Shown: positions 28,267 to 37,997 of the stretch, piece by piece
Position numbering within the stretch: position 1 is the stretch's first letter
Layout of the letters: every line of letters starts with the position of its first letter
Assembly (NCBI GenBank): GCA_964019335.1
Contig: OZ025672.1
Coordinates: forward strand, 434,001-498,000
Source of the DNA: Diplonema japonicum
Taxonomy: Eukaryota; Euglenozoa; Diplonemea; Diplonemida; Diplonemidae
Length of the DNA: 64,000 nt
Reading direction: 5' to 3'
Notes under the pieces: generated by a model
What the model was told of the DNA's origin: nothing
Seen by the model: only the letters and a program-made list of their open reading frames with translations
Database searches by the model: none
Translations under genes and position numbers: made by a program

Positions 28267-28667
28267 AGTGCAAGGACGTGACGGTCATGCCGGGACACAT
28301 CGCCGTGAACTGGTCCAACACCAAGTCGGACCCTTTTCGACTGGGCATCACGACGGGGGTGGCCGTCTCGGAGAGGGCCAGACTTTACATCGGACGCACG
28401 CTGCTGGAGGCTGGGCCGGACGACCTCCTGTTCGAAGGTGTGAAATACCCCCACGTGAACAGAGCAATGGGCAAAGCTTCGAAAGGCCTCACGGCCCACT
28501 CCATTCGCGGGGGCGCGCTTCACACGCTAATGCGTAGGGGGGCTGCGCTGGAAGAATTGCGGGCTGTCTCCCGTCACTCATCGACGACGGCATTGATGCG
28601 GTACCTCCCCCAGGCCGAGGTACACACAGTGAGGGCGACTGCAAAGACTTCTTCTTTGCTCAGGTGA
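28100..28667 (+). CDS. Tyrosine recombinase catalytic domain (VIPER-like element)
   Basis: The frame carrying PIQLRRAMRKTSSEKVRTVL is shifted by -1 relative to the preceding gag frame. It contains AWYGAARCSDVIRL (box A Arg), HSIRGGALH (H-x-x-R) and SRHSSTTALMRYLP (His then nucleophilic Tyr), the R-HxxR-H-Y set of tyrosine recombinases. The enzyme would integrate a circular cDNA. The shift could be programmed, a splice or a mutation. The frame stops at 28667. Confidence 0.8.
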
Positions 28668-28791
28668 AATTCCCTTTTTCTTTTTTCCGCAGTTCCGCCA
28701 AGGTCAGCCAGGGTGCTGACTACGACCCTTTGGACGGTTTCGAGACTTTCCCGTCGGCTGACCCCTTCATGGATATGACGCAGAACCGCGT

Positions 28792-30347
28792 TTGTTTGGC
28801 ATCTCGCCTCCTGCCCAGCGGGGTTCAGACGGCGACATTGCGGCGATATCGAGAAGCAGGATCAGTGTCCCTGCCCTCAAAGAGTTGGACGAGCGTGGGA
28901 TCCTTGACGGTGTCGTCGATGTCATCTGCTGTGAACATGCTTTCCGGGGTGCGCTGAAGGAAGGGGCATTGACAGAGATGGAGGCTCCGAGGTACTTGAG
29001 GGGCACATCGCGGGGCATGCTTCGCCACCTCCCGACGCTCAGAGATTACGGAGGAGGAAAGTGAAGATCGACCACCCGAAGGTCATCCTCCCCCTGTTCA
29101 CCGTGCCAAAGAAGTCGGGAGATCTCCGTCCGGTTCAGGACGGCAGGAAGCTGAACCTCTTGATGAAGCCACCCCCCCAGATGTTTTTGCCGCCGATCTT
29201 GGAGGTGATCGAGCGCTTCCTACGCGCAAGGTATGTTGTGACGGCAGATGCGAGGAGTTGGTTTTACCAGTCCCCGCTGTCACCCGCGGTAGCGAAGTTC
29301 TTCGGGGCGAGAGTTTCTGGCTGGAGGGGTCAGTTCAGCACCGTGGTGATGGACGTGATGGCGATGGGGTGGAGTTGGGCGCCAGCTATCGCGCAGAGGA
29401 CCGCCACGGTGTTGCTGCCGGAGGAGCAGGGTGTGTGCTGGATTGACAACTTCTTCGTCCTGGCACAGAGCCGCGAGGAAGCTCTCGGGAGGTTCGGTTG
29501 CTTTTTGCAGAGGTGCGAGAAGGTCGGGGTGGACCTGCACTTCGACGAGGCTGGTGCGGGCGTGCCAAACCAGGAGTTCGAGGCTTTGGGGCTTGCTTTT
29601 GATCTTGTGTCCGCGCGGTACAGGATGGCTCCGAAGTGGGTAGAGAAGGTTCTGCAGGCTGAAGAAACGACGAAGGTTGTCGGCGACAGCAGGTGTACCC
29701 CGAGGGAGTTTTCTCGGCTATTCGGCAGGGTCGTCTGGCACCGGTACACAACCAGGCATCCTCTCTGTTTCCTTCCCCACGCCATCAGTTTCCTCCGCAA
29801 AGCCACATCCTTGGTAGCGAAGGAGCCGCAGAAGTGGGACGAGACCGTGGCCGTTCCCCCATCTACTGTGGCTGACGTGAGGCGTGCGCTGGCGGTGATG
29901 GCCAGGAACGCCTGGAGAACCCGACCAGACGAGTTACCTGAGAGGGTGGTGTGGACTGACGCTTCGTCGACTGCCTGGGCAGGGGTCATGCTGGATGAAG
30001 GCGTCGTGAAGCACGTGACGCAGGGAGAGTTCTGCGGACGGTGGGAAGCACGTCACATCTTCCTGAAGGAACTAGCGGCAGCCCGGGAAGGAGCTTTCAT
30101 GGCCCTCCGTGGGGGGTCCCGCTGCAAGGTATCGCTGATGGTCGACAACCTGCCTGCTGTGTACGCGATTCGGAAGGGGCTGTCATCTAGCTTCATGGGA
30201 AATAAGATAATTGCTGACATATACACTCTCGTAGAGGAGCGTCAGGCAAATCTCCACGTCCAGTGGGTTTCCACACACGAGCAGAAGGCAGACCCATTCA
30301 CGCGGGGCGTTGCGCACCCGGGGGCAAGATCAGGCCACTTCCTGTAG
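28792..30347 (+). CDS. Reverse transcriptase-RNase H (VIPER-like element), frame-disrupted N-terminus
   Basis: The main frame, from about 29061, holds RT fingers (ILPLFTVPKKSGDLRPVQDGRKLN), the first Asp motif (VVTADARSWFYQ), MGWSWAPAIAQ and VCWIDNFFVLA at the YxDD position. RNase H follows with WTDASSTAWAG, LKELAAAREGA, LMVDNLPAVY and EQKADPFTRG. An N-terminal part continues in a different frame (28792-29064). The second catalytic Asp of the RT box is Asn, and the lead Tyr is Trp. RNase H residues look intact. Activity of this copy is doubtful unless WIDN is normal for the lineage. Confidence 0.8.
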
Positions 30348-30411
30348 TGAGAGACGCCTCCACGGCCCCGCCGTTACGGCACCGCGTTCCGCGGTCCCAG
30401 AGGGTCCTGAA

Positions 30412-30585
30412 GCGAACAACAAAGACATATAGTCATAAAGAATTATTTTTGTTACAAATATTTATCTTTCAAAAAATGATTTTATAACTATATGCAACTT
30501 GTGCCGAGCAAAAATTCACAGCTTTTTAAAAATCTTTTTTGCTCGGGCGAACAACAAAGACATATAGTCATAAAGAATTATTTTT
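30412..30585 (+). repeat. B1-A2-B2 repeat block (right end of VIPER-like element)
   Basis: Two 39-nt copies beginning GCGAACAACAAAGACATATA (30412-30450 and 30547-30585) flank a copy of A (30451-30545). This is the arrangement expected for circular-intermediate YR retroelements. Confidence 0.9.
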
Positions 30586-31088
30586 TTTTTTTTCCCCTTC
30601 CCAGATAATAGATAGATATAAAATAGAAAATATAATATTTAAATATAAAAGAGAAGAAGAAAAGAATTGTGGAGACGCAAGGAGAACAGGAAAAAGGGAA
30701 ACAGGCAATTCAGATACAGAATTTGTGTGTGTGTGTGTGTTTTCTTTTTCTGTTCTTTTCTTTCTTTTGGCATGCCAGGCAGGAGATAAGAGAGGGGGGG
30801 GGGGGGGGGGGAGAAACAAAAAACGTAGGTAGTTGTGTACCATTTCTTCTTTTATTTTTTTTCCTTGTTTCTCTTTCCCCTTTCATGGAAAAGAAATAAA
30901 AGAAAAAGAAGAACGGGGAAAAAAAAGAGAAAAAAAAAAGGACACAATATTACAAGGGAGAACTAAGCTAGCCGTGCTTAGGAAGAAGAAAGGAGGGGGT
31001 TGTAGTGGTTTTTCTTCTTCTTTTTTTTTTTAAAAGAAATATTATAATCAAATAACATGTTTCATATATAGCTCTGAAGAAGAAGAAG

Positions 31089-31119
<31 letters not shown>

Positions 31120-31373
31120 CATTCTTGCTGCAGGCACTGGTGATGCGATTAGCATAATGCAATCAAAGCGAAGGGGTTTTGGGATAAGGAAACTTACCTA
31201 AAAATACGTTGCTCTCCTTAAATAAAAAAAATACTTTACATCACAGAAAACCCTCGCAAACCTTCCCCCCCCCCTTTTTTTCTTCTCTCTGAAGTGATAC
31301 TTCACACAGTTTCCCACACAAAAAAGGCAGGATTTCTGTACTGGGAGCAGATTTAGCAAAAGAAAAAAAAAAA
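30586..31373. other. Low-complexity intergenic region
   Basis: A/T and G homopolymers and a (TG)n tract at about 30724-30740. I see no gene. Confidence 0.6.
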
Positions 31374-31661
31374 ATGGGGCTTTGATTGCAACACTAGGTG
31401 GCGTTAAGCGTGCAATGAAGCACGAACTACCTACTTGATTACAGGGGGCGCTCCTCGGCCGAGCAGTAGCTTCTTCTGCGTTCCGTGTCGTGTCCTTAAT
31501 GCGTGCGGTGTGCTCAACCCTAGCCGGGGCGTCCCGGGTAACCAAGATTCTGCGCTCGTGCAGTTTGCTGCCTGTTCGTCACCCTGAGCATCTGCGTTAC
31601 GTTCTTCCACTCGGGCGCTACCGGTGATGACCGACGAGGAGGTCAACAGCGAACAACACAT
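31374..31661 (-). mobile_element. 5'-truncated 3' end of a LINE related to the one at 14058-20611
   Basis: The terminal about 40 nt (sense TTAACGCCACCTAGTGTTGC to GCCCCAT) match the end of the large LINE at 14058-14100 with four or so differences. Both are followed by a sense-strand T run. Upstream the similarity fades, although a GC-rich coding-like stretch continues to about 31660. It is too short to encode a domain. Confidence 0.65.
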
Positions 31662-31734
31662 CTGATGTACTTCTTATATTTCCATGTTATCCCCACCACC
31701 TTAAAAAAAAGACACTATTTGAAAAAAAGATTTT

Positions 31735-32357
31735 TTATTTCACTCTTCGTCATTTTCTTCACTCACTAGGGGTCATTATTTAACGCGAAATGGCCATTAT
31801 TTAACGCGAAATCGCCATTATTTAACTAGTTGAATAATGAGATTTTGCAGTTAAATAATGGCCCTTCAGAGTGGAAAAATGAGTCTCGCCGTGGAAAAAA
31901 ATGCACCCAACCCCTTGAAATTTTTTTTTGGGGTGGGGGTATTTTGACTATTTTTGGCCATCTGAGGCCATTCCAGCCCTTAAAAGTGGGGAATAAGTGC
32001 CTTATTTCCCCTTTAAATGCCACGGCGAAATAGCTACCCTGTATTACCTTAGGAAAATCCCCAAAAAGTTGACCTGCGTGAAAAAAAAAAAAAAAAAAAA
32101 AAAAAAAACTATTCTTTTAAGGTATGCGTTTTTGCGCTCACCGGCCGCGCTGCGCTTAGTCCCCCAAAAAAAAAAAAAAACAGCAGTGAAAGCAGTGAAG
32201 AGTGAGTGACTCAAATGACGAAAAGTGAAATAAAACGACTTACTTGCCGCCAAATGAGCCATTATTTAACCCTGCGGGCCCTCGTGCAAAAAAATTCGGG
32301 AACTCGAGTTAAATAATGACTCGTTATTTGTTGGCAATAAATAGCTATTTTTCTACC
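31735..32357. repeat. CATTATTTAAC inverted-repeat element, copy 1
   Basis: The outer left arm TTTATTTCACTCTTCGTCAT (about 31736) is the inverse of AAATGACGAAAAGTGAAATA (about 32215), giving a TIR-bounded core of about 500 bp. To its right lies a second inverted pair: GCCGCCAAATGAGCCATTAT versus GTTAAATAATGACTCGTTAT with TTGGCAATAA. The motif CATTATTTAAC occurs repeatedly in both orientations. The whole unit recurs at about 49998-50456. Confidence 0.8.
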
Positions 32358-32389
32358 TTCCCTCTTTTTTTTTTTTCCCCTTTCCCCAA

Positions 32390-34129
32390 TCACATGACGA
32401 CGCACTCCCTAGTAAGTTCTTTGCCATCTCGACTGGATATCCCGCTACAGTCCTTGGACTTGATACTGCTGAGGCTGATGCGGCGCGCCTTTGATTTGAA
32501 CAACGCTAGCTTCTCGCTTGCTGCAGTAGATATAATGTGCAGGGCATCACCTGAGCCTTCAACATAACCTTGAGTAACGAGGGGGTAGGTGGGAAGCAAG
32601 GGCCGCGGGGTGAACCCTTCAGCATTGATGTCCGAACACCCGTGGTAATACACAGCCTGACAGTCCCAAGTAAAATCGGAATCTCTCGCTTCTAACCAGC
32701 GTTTGTCAGTGGACAGTTTTGTGTGGATATCTGCAGGCGTGGCATGGACACCTTTACTGACCCTAACATGCCGTGACTCTATCACATCGCTGAAACCCCA
32801 TAAAACGACTAAAATGTGTAAAGGGTCCGTGTCGTACATCCCACACCACCGGGTGATTTCCTTGAGAAGCTTGATGTCGGCAAAGCGCCCGCCTGAGCGC
32901 ATGTTCTTGATGGCGATGGCTTTCAAGGCGTATCGTGTAGCGGGTTTCACCCATATCTTGCCTTTCCGTTTTACCCTGTGAAGTTTATGGGGGACCCTTG
33001 TGATTTCGCATAGTGAGTACAGCTGGTTGACAATTATGTCTGCAGGGTCGTCTCTGCTGAGCTTCCACACCCCTCCCCTGCCGTCAATGAGGGTGCATCG
33101 TGAAGAGTCGAATTTCAAATCGCGGACGGAGCATATTTTTTTGTCGCGCTTGTCGCTGACGGTTAGGACCCCGCCTTTTTCGTATTTGAAGGTAATGCGT
33201 CCAGGGGTGGTTCGCAGTGTGCAGCTTACAGGGGGTTGCTTGGGGCGTCGGATGTTGTGCCACACGTTGCACTCGTCCAGTAGCTTTCGAATTGTTTCAA
33301 CAAGCTTTTCAACCCCATCCTCTGGAAGCGTCACGCTTTTGTTTATGTCGATGAAACGCAGCTTCTGCGCTGCCACGTCGTACTTCACAGTTCGTACGTC
33401 AGGCCGGCTTTCTCCGTTGACCTTGTACCTTTGGGTAAAAAAAAAAAGAATTAAATTCGGACGGGGGGGGGAGGGGGGGGATTCATACGATAGTCCGCCG
33501 CACTTCCCGTTTGCAGGTTTCAGTGAAATTTCATTACCGCTGGTGGGGTCCTTGAACACTACTGTGTGGGTTGACAAGGTGAGGTTTTTCTTGTGTTTGA
33601 ACTGGTCTCTTCTAGACAGTTTCCGTCCTTGTTGTGGAACGGGGGACGGTGGTTTCGTTTTGGTATCGTTTTCCGCGCTCCCTGTGTACAGTGACGAGGT
33701 TTTTGGTATCTTCAGCTCCGAGACTAGAGTGTCTTCATTTACCACTGGTTCTATCTCCACTTCCTCTTCTTCTTCTTCTTCCTCCGTTCCTTCCCTTACG
33801 TCTTTCTTGTTTTCCTCAACCATCTCCTCAGGGAGAGCCGCCCGTAGCGTTGTGCAAGGCAGTGTTCGCTGTTCACCGTTTCCGAATTCTACTGTCACCT
33901 TTAAAAATGTTTTTTTTTTAAAAAAAAAGGGGGGGTGGTTATATATATATACCCTTCCTTCATCCATGTCTAGTTTCACCACCTTGCCAGTTCTTCCTTT
34001 CAGAGCGGAGCCCTGGCCTACTAGGCTTCCCTTGACTCTCACATCCATTCCAATTTTCATGACAGCTTTGCTCAACGAAGGGGGTGAAGCGAGAACAGGT
34101 GTTGACGCAGCCAGAGGATCGCTTTCCAT
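32390..34129 (-). CDS. KOW/SH3-like protein of unknown function, three exons
   Basis: Introns are inferred at 33952-33899 (54 nt, GTATATAT...TTTAAAG) and 33488-33429 (60 nt, GTATG...CCAAAG). Both are multiples of three without stops, so the unspliced frame is also open. The spliced protein has about 541 residues. Residues about 25-75 resemble a KOW/SH3 barrel (VKGSLVGQGSALKGRTGKVVKLDMDEGR, then VTVEFGNG), and the first intron splits it. An acidic Glu stretch follows. Two later segments look like beta-rich PH-type modules. A C-terminal helical region is unidentified. No catalytic motif is seen. Confidence 0.7.
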   Translation of the reverse strand: MESDPLAASTPVLASPPSLSKAVMKIGMDVRVKGSLVGQGSALKGRTGKVVKLDMDEGRVYIYNHPPFFFKKKTFLKVTVEFGNGEQRTLPCTTLRAALPEEMVEENKKDVREGTEEEEEEEEVEIEPVVNEDTLVSELKIPKTSSLYTGSAENDTKTKPPSPVPQQGRKLSRRDQFKHKKNLTLSTHTVVFKDPTSGNEISLKPANGKCGGLSYESPPSPPRPNLILFFFTQRYKVNGESRPDVRTVKYDVAAQKLRFIDINKSVTLPEDGVEKLVETIRKLLDECNVWHNIRRPKQPPVSCTLRTTPGRITFKYEKGGVLTVSDKRDKKICSVRDLKFDSSRCTLIDGRGGVWKLSRDDPADIIVNQLYSLCEITRVPHKLHRVKRKGKIWVKPATRYALKAIAIKNMRSGGRFADIKLLKEITRWCGMYDTDPLHILVVLWGFSDVIESRHVRVSKGVHATPADIHTKLSTDKRWLEARDSDFTWDCQAVYYHGCSDINAEGFTPRPLLPTYPLVTQGYVEGSGDALHIISTAASEKLALFKSKARRISLSSIKSKDCSGISSRDGKELTRECVVM

Positions 34130-34447
34130 TTTTTTTGTGGTCCTCTCACTTTTATTTAATTTTTTAAAAGGGGGGGGAAGAAGAAGAAGAAACTATTAAG
34201 AGAAAAAGAACCCCTTTTCGTCTTCTTCCCTCCACCTCCCCGCTCTCTCTCTCTCTCTTCTCCATATTCATATCAACCATGGTACTGGCCAATAATTAAA
34301 AGGGGCGACGTGCTTTCAAACAACCGCCCCCAAAAGATGTACAGTCTTTCTTTTTTTTTTTCCAACGTTTTTTTTTCTTTTTAAAGAAGGGGATAATGCA
34401 ACAGAAGCGCAGAACGGGGGGGGGGGGGTATTTTTCTTCCCCCCTCT
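34130..34447. other. Intergenic spacer, homopolymer-rich
   Basis: CT repeats at about 34242-34260 and T and G runs. No gene seen. Confidence 0.6.
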
Positions 34448-35240
34448 TCAAAGCTTACTTCTACGGGCACTATCCCTCATTTTCGCATCTATTTTATTCT
34501 GAATATGTTTCTTGAGATTTTGAACGGATTTCGCCTGCTTCGCGAGGATCAAGTTGACCACCTTGACCGGGATCCACCCCTTGGGATGTATTTGAGCAAC
34601 ATAAACTACCTTGCATTTATTTTCCCCATTAGGCCGCACTATGAACCCTGTTGTCAAAATCTCGCCCCGAATAACACCAGGAAGCGGCCGTGTCACAGGA
34701 GGGTCCACAGACAGCGCTTTGCATATGAACGATCCGTCAGCCTCATACCGCTCACCTATTAGGACCTCGAAGTCACGAGGGCTGATGAGCAGAGGCGCAG
34801 GGCTGCGAAAGGACATATGTCTGTGGAACACCTCAAGGGTAGGGTCATCCTTTATTTTGTACGCCTGCAATTCTCGTCCGCCTGTGAACAAATCGTCCCA
34901 TAACCTGTGGAATATTGGTTTTTTTTTTTTTTTTTTTTTTTTTTTTCCCATACACCCGCTCTGAAAACCCCAGCGCGCTCTTGAACTCAACTACCGAAAC
35001 ATCTACTTCGAACTCTCCCAACAACATGTGAAGCCCTGTACCTGGGGTAACTCTTGTGTAAGTCCTGACGCCGCCCTGTGTGATGTTGAGTGTGTGGAAA
35101 AAAAAAAAAAAAAGAGGGGGTTTTTTTTATACCTCGAAAACATTTGGCTTCCCGCACCCCGTCCGGGTTTTCGGGTGTGCCAACTTCCGCAATTCTGTGA
35201 AATCAGTCGCCGTTACCAAACATTCTTTCAGCGGCGGCAT
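34448..35240 (-). CDS. START-domain lipid-binding protein, three exons
   Basis: Exons are 35240-35133, 35075-34954 and 34904-34448, joined across introns 35132-35076 (57 nt) and 34953-34905 (49 nt, mostly A). The joined 228 residues are almost entirely one START domain: GGVRTYTRVTPGTGLHMLLGEFEVDVSV, LWDDLFTGGRELQAYKIKDD, FHRHMSFRSPAPLLISPRDFEVL, TTGFIVRPNGENKCKVVYVAQIHPKGWIP, then a C-terminal helix. The pattern matches the phosphatidylcholine-transfer (PCTP-like) type in length. Such proteins shuttle or sense a lipid in the cytosol. Without the two introns the domain is broken, which supports the exon structure. Confidence 0.85.
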
Positions 35241-36068
35241 TTTTTTTTTTTTTTTCTTTTTTTTTTTTAAAACGCTGGGCCGAGTCGAGGGAACAAAGTG
35301 TTTTAAAAAAAAAAAAAACTTTAATATCACGAACACGGGCGGTGTTCAAGGGGAAGAAAATAAAAGGTCAAAGGAAATGGAAAGAAGAGAAGGGAAAAAA
35401 AAAAAAAAAAAAGGAAAGAAGGTACAAGCATACCGAGAAAGGTTAAAAAAAAAAAGACAGGAAAATTCCCTGTGTGTGGGTAGTGTTTTCTTTTTCAGCG
35501 GCCCTCAGATTCAAAAAACGTTATAAAGTGATTTCTGATTTTTAAACTTTACAGAATTAAATAAAAAATCGATGTCACATGCAAACTCCGCGCGAGAGCC
35601 AGGCCCCTAGAAGAGGCACCCTTCAATAGGGTCCTCGTAATAAAAAAAACATAAAAATAAAACGGAAAAGGGGGGAACGGCGAAATGAGGATCTTGGAAC
35701 TGGCATCCCCTCCTCACCTTGAAAAAGAAAATCCCCCCTCCCCTTTTTTTTTGTTTGTTGATCTTTTCCCCTCTGGTTCGAGATCTGAGACGATCGGCAC
35801 GGAAGAAAAAAAAAAGAAAAAAAAAAAGAAACGTAACGACACGTAATTTTCAGGAAAAAAAAAGCGCAATTTTTTTCTTCTCTTCCCTCCCCTTCCTTTC
35901 CTTGAAACAAACGAAACAAAAATAATGGAAGAAACGAAAAAAAAAATAGAAAAAAAAGACAAGCAAACGTTGTTTTAATAAAAAAAAAAAAAAAAAAAAA
36001 AAAAAAACACACACACACACGCTAGCACACGGATGTTACTGCTTCAAAAAAAAAAAAAAAAAAAAAAA
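35241..36068. other. Low-complexity intergenic region
   Basis: Long A and T runs. At about 35571-35640 a complex segment (ACATGCAAACTCC ... GAGAGCC) weakly resembles the dispersed repeat at 12604 and 24071. No gene seen. Confidence 0.5.
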
Positions 36069-37262
36069 TCAATTCTGCTGCAAAAGCCTTGAAATAGTCC
36101 AAGTTTGCCAGTTAAGGTCCTTCCACCTGCCTGGATCGTCTAAACAATTTTCCTTGTTGCAAACACCATTGAAAAGAGCAAGCGGGTTCACCCCGTACCC
36201 CGTAGCAGGGTCGTACTGCTGGAAGGTAAGCTGAGGACGCTCCATTCTCCAGAAGAAATGCTCACCCTGCGTAGTGTCAACATCATAGCTATAGGGCGGC
36301 AGCGTGGCCTTCCTCCAGGTAACACAGCTATCGTTAGAGAACACATAAACAGCTCTAATGAACCCACTGGGGCACATCCCGTGGATCAAAATGTGAAACC
36401 CGTATTTGTCTTCCCAGATAAAGGGGTCTTCACCAACGCCTGCAACGCAAAGATCCGGGTCATTCTTAACAACGGGCTTTCCTGTTATCAAAGCATAGCT
36501 GCTGTTCCACGACGTGGCACGTGCGACACCAATCAGTTCGTAATGCCTTCCAGAAGGCGAGCCTTGGAACGCCAACGTGACGCTCCCGTCAGGGTGGAAA
36601 TGCGGGGAAGGATTTGTGAATGACGTGCGGAGTTCGGTCGATGCATTTACTGTCTTTCCGTCAAAGTACAACGTGGATATCTTCCAAGGTCCCCTTAGGG
36701 ATGCCGACACTGCCATTGAGATTCCGGTTTTAATATCGCTCTCGTTATGGTATGCCTCACCGTGTGTAATTTCGGCTGAAGGTGCAGCCGTGGTGTTTGC
36801 GCAGATTTTCGGAGTTGCGGAGTTCCCCGACCCGATGAAATATATGATGAAACCTTCGTTTTTCGGGAGTTTTCGAATAGTTGGGTTGTGTGCAAACGGA
36901 AGGACCACGAACTCTTGGAACACAAATGGGCCGTTGACTGTCTTGCTTGAAGCGCGTGCGATGGCGGAGTTGCTTCCGTAGTCCTCCAGGCCGCACCCGT
37001 TCAGCATCTGTGCGTAGAACAGATGGTACTCCCCGTCCTCATAAATTGCGTTGCCGCCCCAAGACGCGTTGCCCTCTACGTGGTACCCTGAGCCCCAGTC
37101 CATGGGCTTCACAAACTTCAACACCTCGCACCTTTCTCCTTCCCACTGCGGTTCGCACTTGCATTTTCTATCAACGCACTGTCCGTTCAAACTGCACCCC
37201 ATTGTGTCCTCGCACGCCATCGCCAACCCGATGCACGCCACTGCCGTGACGATTCTCATCAT
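36069..37262 (-). CDS. Secreted EGF-like plus five-bladed beta-propeller (GH43-like) protein
   Basis: The protein has 397 residues. It begins with a signal peptide (about 1-16), then one EGF-like module with six Cys (CSLNGQCVDRKCKCEPQWEGERCE). The remainder reads like a glycosidase-type beta-propeller of the GH43/GH32 kind: WGGNAIYEDGEYHLFYAQ, NSAIARASSKTVNGPF, HNPTIRKLP, FIIYFIGS, RTSFTNPSPHFHPDGSVTLAFQGS, DPFIWEDKYGFHILIHG. The early acidic residues and the DPF/W-box are compatible with a hydrolase fold, but I cannot confirm the catalytic triad. It would be secreted or lysosomal and act on a carbohydrate. N-glycosylation sequons are frequent. Confidence 0.75.
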   Translation of the reverse strand: MMRIVTAVACIGLAMACEDTMGCSLNGQCVDRKCKCEPQWEGERCEVLKFVKPMDWGSGYHVEGNASWGGNAIYEDGEYHLFYAQMLNGCGLEDYGSNSAIARASSKTVNGPFVFQEFVVLPFAHNPTIRKLPKNEGFIIYFIGSGNSATPKICANTTAAPSAEITHGEAYHNESDIKTGISMAVSASLRGPWKISTLYFDGKTVNASTELRTSFTNPSPHFHPDGSVTLAFQGSPSGRHYELIGVARATSWNSSYALITGKPVVKNDPDLCVAGVGEDPFIWEDKYGFHILIHGMCPSGFIRAVYVFSNDSCVTWRKATLPPYSYDVDTTQGEHFFWRMERPQLTFQQYDPATGYGVNPLALFNGVCNKENCLDDPGRWKDLNWQTWTISRLLQQN

Positions 37263-37325
37263 TTTTCTTTTGTTTCCTTTCTTATTTTTTTTTTTAAGGG
37301 GGAAGAGAGAGGGGGGAAAAGAGAC

Positions 37326-37955
37326 TTACGCGTTCAAGCGTTCTAAGCAGGCGTCGACAGCAGTGCTGTGTGTCATGAGCATGGCGGCGATTTCTCTGCA
37401 GCTTTCGCCGGATATCTCTGTTGTTGGGTCCGCAGCCGCTGCTTCGAGGAATGTGAGCAGCGACACAGCATGCGGTGCGGGAACGCAAGGCGCTGAAGGA
37501 AGTGACTTGAGAAGGTCGGTGACAGGGGGAATAGAAATATCCAATGGTGTGAGGTTTGAAGGGTTGCGTGAGTGGGGGTTCGCGCCTGCTTTGAGGAGAG
37601 CTGCGGTGGCTAGGAGTGAGCCAGATGAGGCAGCTGCGTGCATAGGGTAGTTCCCGTTGCTGTCGGGAAGGTGTACAGATGCGCCCAGTCGTAATAACAA
37701 TTTTGCTACGCCGCTGCCGGGTTCCCCTCTCCCACAGCATACCATCAAAGGGGTCTCCCCGTCCTCAGCCTCTGCGTCCACCTCAAGCCCGTGGTTCGCG
37801 AGCTCTTCTACTATAACCTCAGCACCACTCCATGCACCCCAATGCAACGCTCCCCACCCCTTCTCATCTGTTTTCTCTTTGTCGGCACCCTCCTCAATCA
37901 GCCTAGCTACCGTGCAATAATCCCCGTCACTGCATGCTTGCAGAAATGGATCCAT
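37326..37955 (-). CDS. Ankyrin-repeat protein
   Basis: The 209-residue protein has four to five ankyrin repeats in residues 1-155: DPFLQACSDGDYCTVARLIEEGAD, GWGALHWGAWSGAEVIVEELANHG, GETPLMVCCGRG, GNYPMHAAASSGSLLATAALLKAGA, then NLTPLDISI. A helical C-terminal tail has no recognisable domain. It is probably a protein-interaction adaptor. The start ATG follows directly on a poly-T tract (plus strand). Confidence 0.88.
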   Translation of the reverse strand: MDPFLQACSDGDYCTVARLIEEGADKEKTDEKGWGALHWGAWSGAEVIVEELANHGLEVDAEAEDGETPLMVCCGRGEPGSGVAKLLLRLGASVHLPDSNGNYPMHAAASSGSLLATAALLKAGANPHSRNPSNLTPLDISIPPVTDLLKSLPSAPCVPAPHAVSLLTFLEAAAADPTTEISGESCREIAAMLMTHSTAVDACLERLNA

Positions 37956-37966
37956 CCCTTGGGTCC

Positions 37967-37997
<31 letters not shown>

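Larger units (their letters stand above)
26684..30585 (+). mobile_element. VIPER-like tyrosine-recombinase retrotransposon with split direct repeats
   Basis: The ends form the A1 ... B1-A2-B2 pattern of YR retroelements. A1 (26684-26782) recurs as A2 (30451-30545) at about 96 percent identity by eye. B1 (30412-30450) recurs as B2 (30547-30585), and the first 12 nt of B also follow A1. Between them lie gag-like, tyrosine recombinase, reverse transcriptase and RNase H regions in that order. As I know the families, DIRS, PAT and Ngaro place RT-RH before YR, while kinetoplastid VIPER places YR before RT. The element sits in a T run on both sides. The coding region changes frame several times, and the RT box reads WIDN, so the copy may be inactive. 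Confidence 0.85.

Noticed and set aside
34448-34990. A 180-residue protein with an internal Lys run as the START gene product
   Set aside because: The Lys run is the 49-nt intron. Using it would remove the first third of the START domain that the upstream exons supply.
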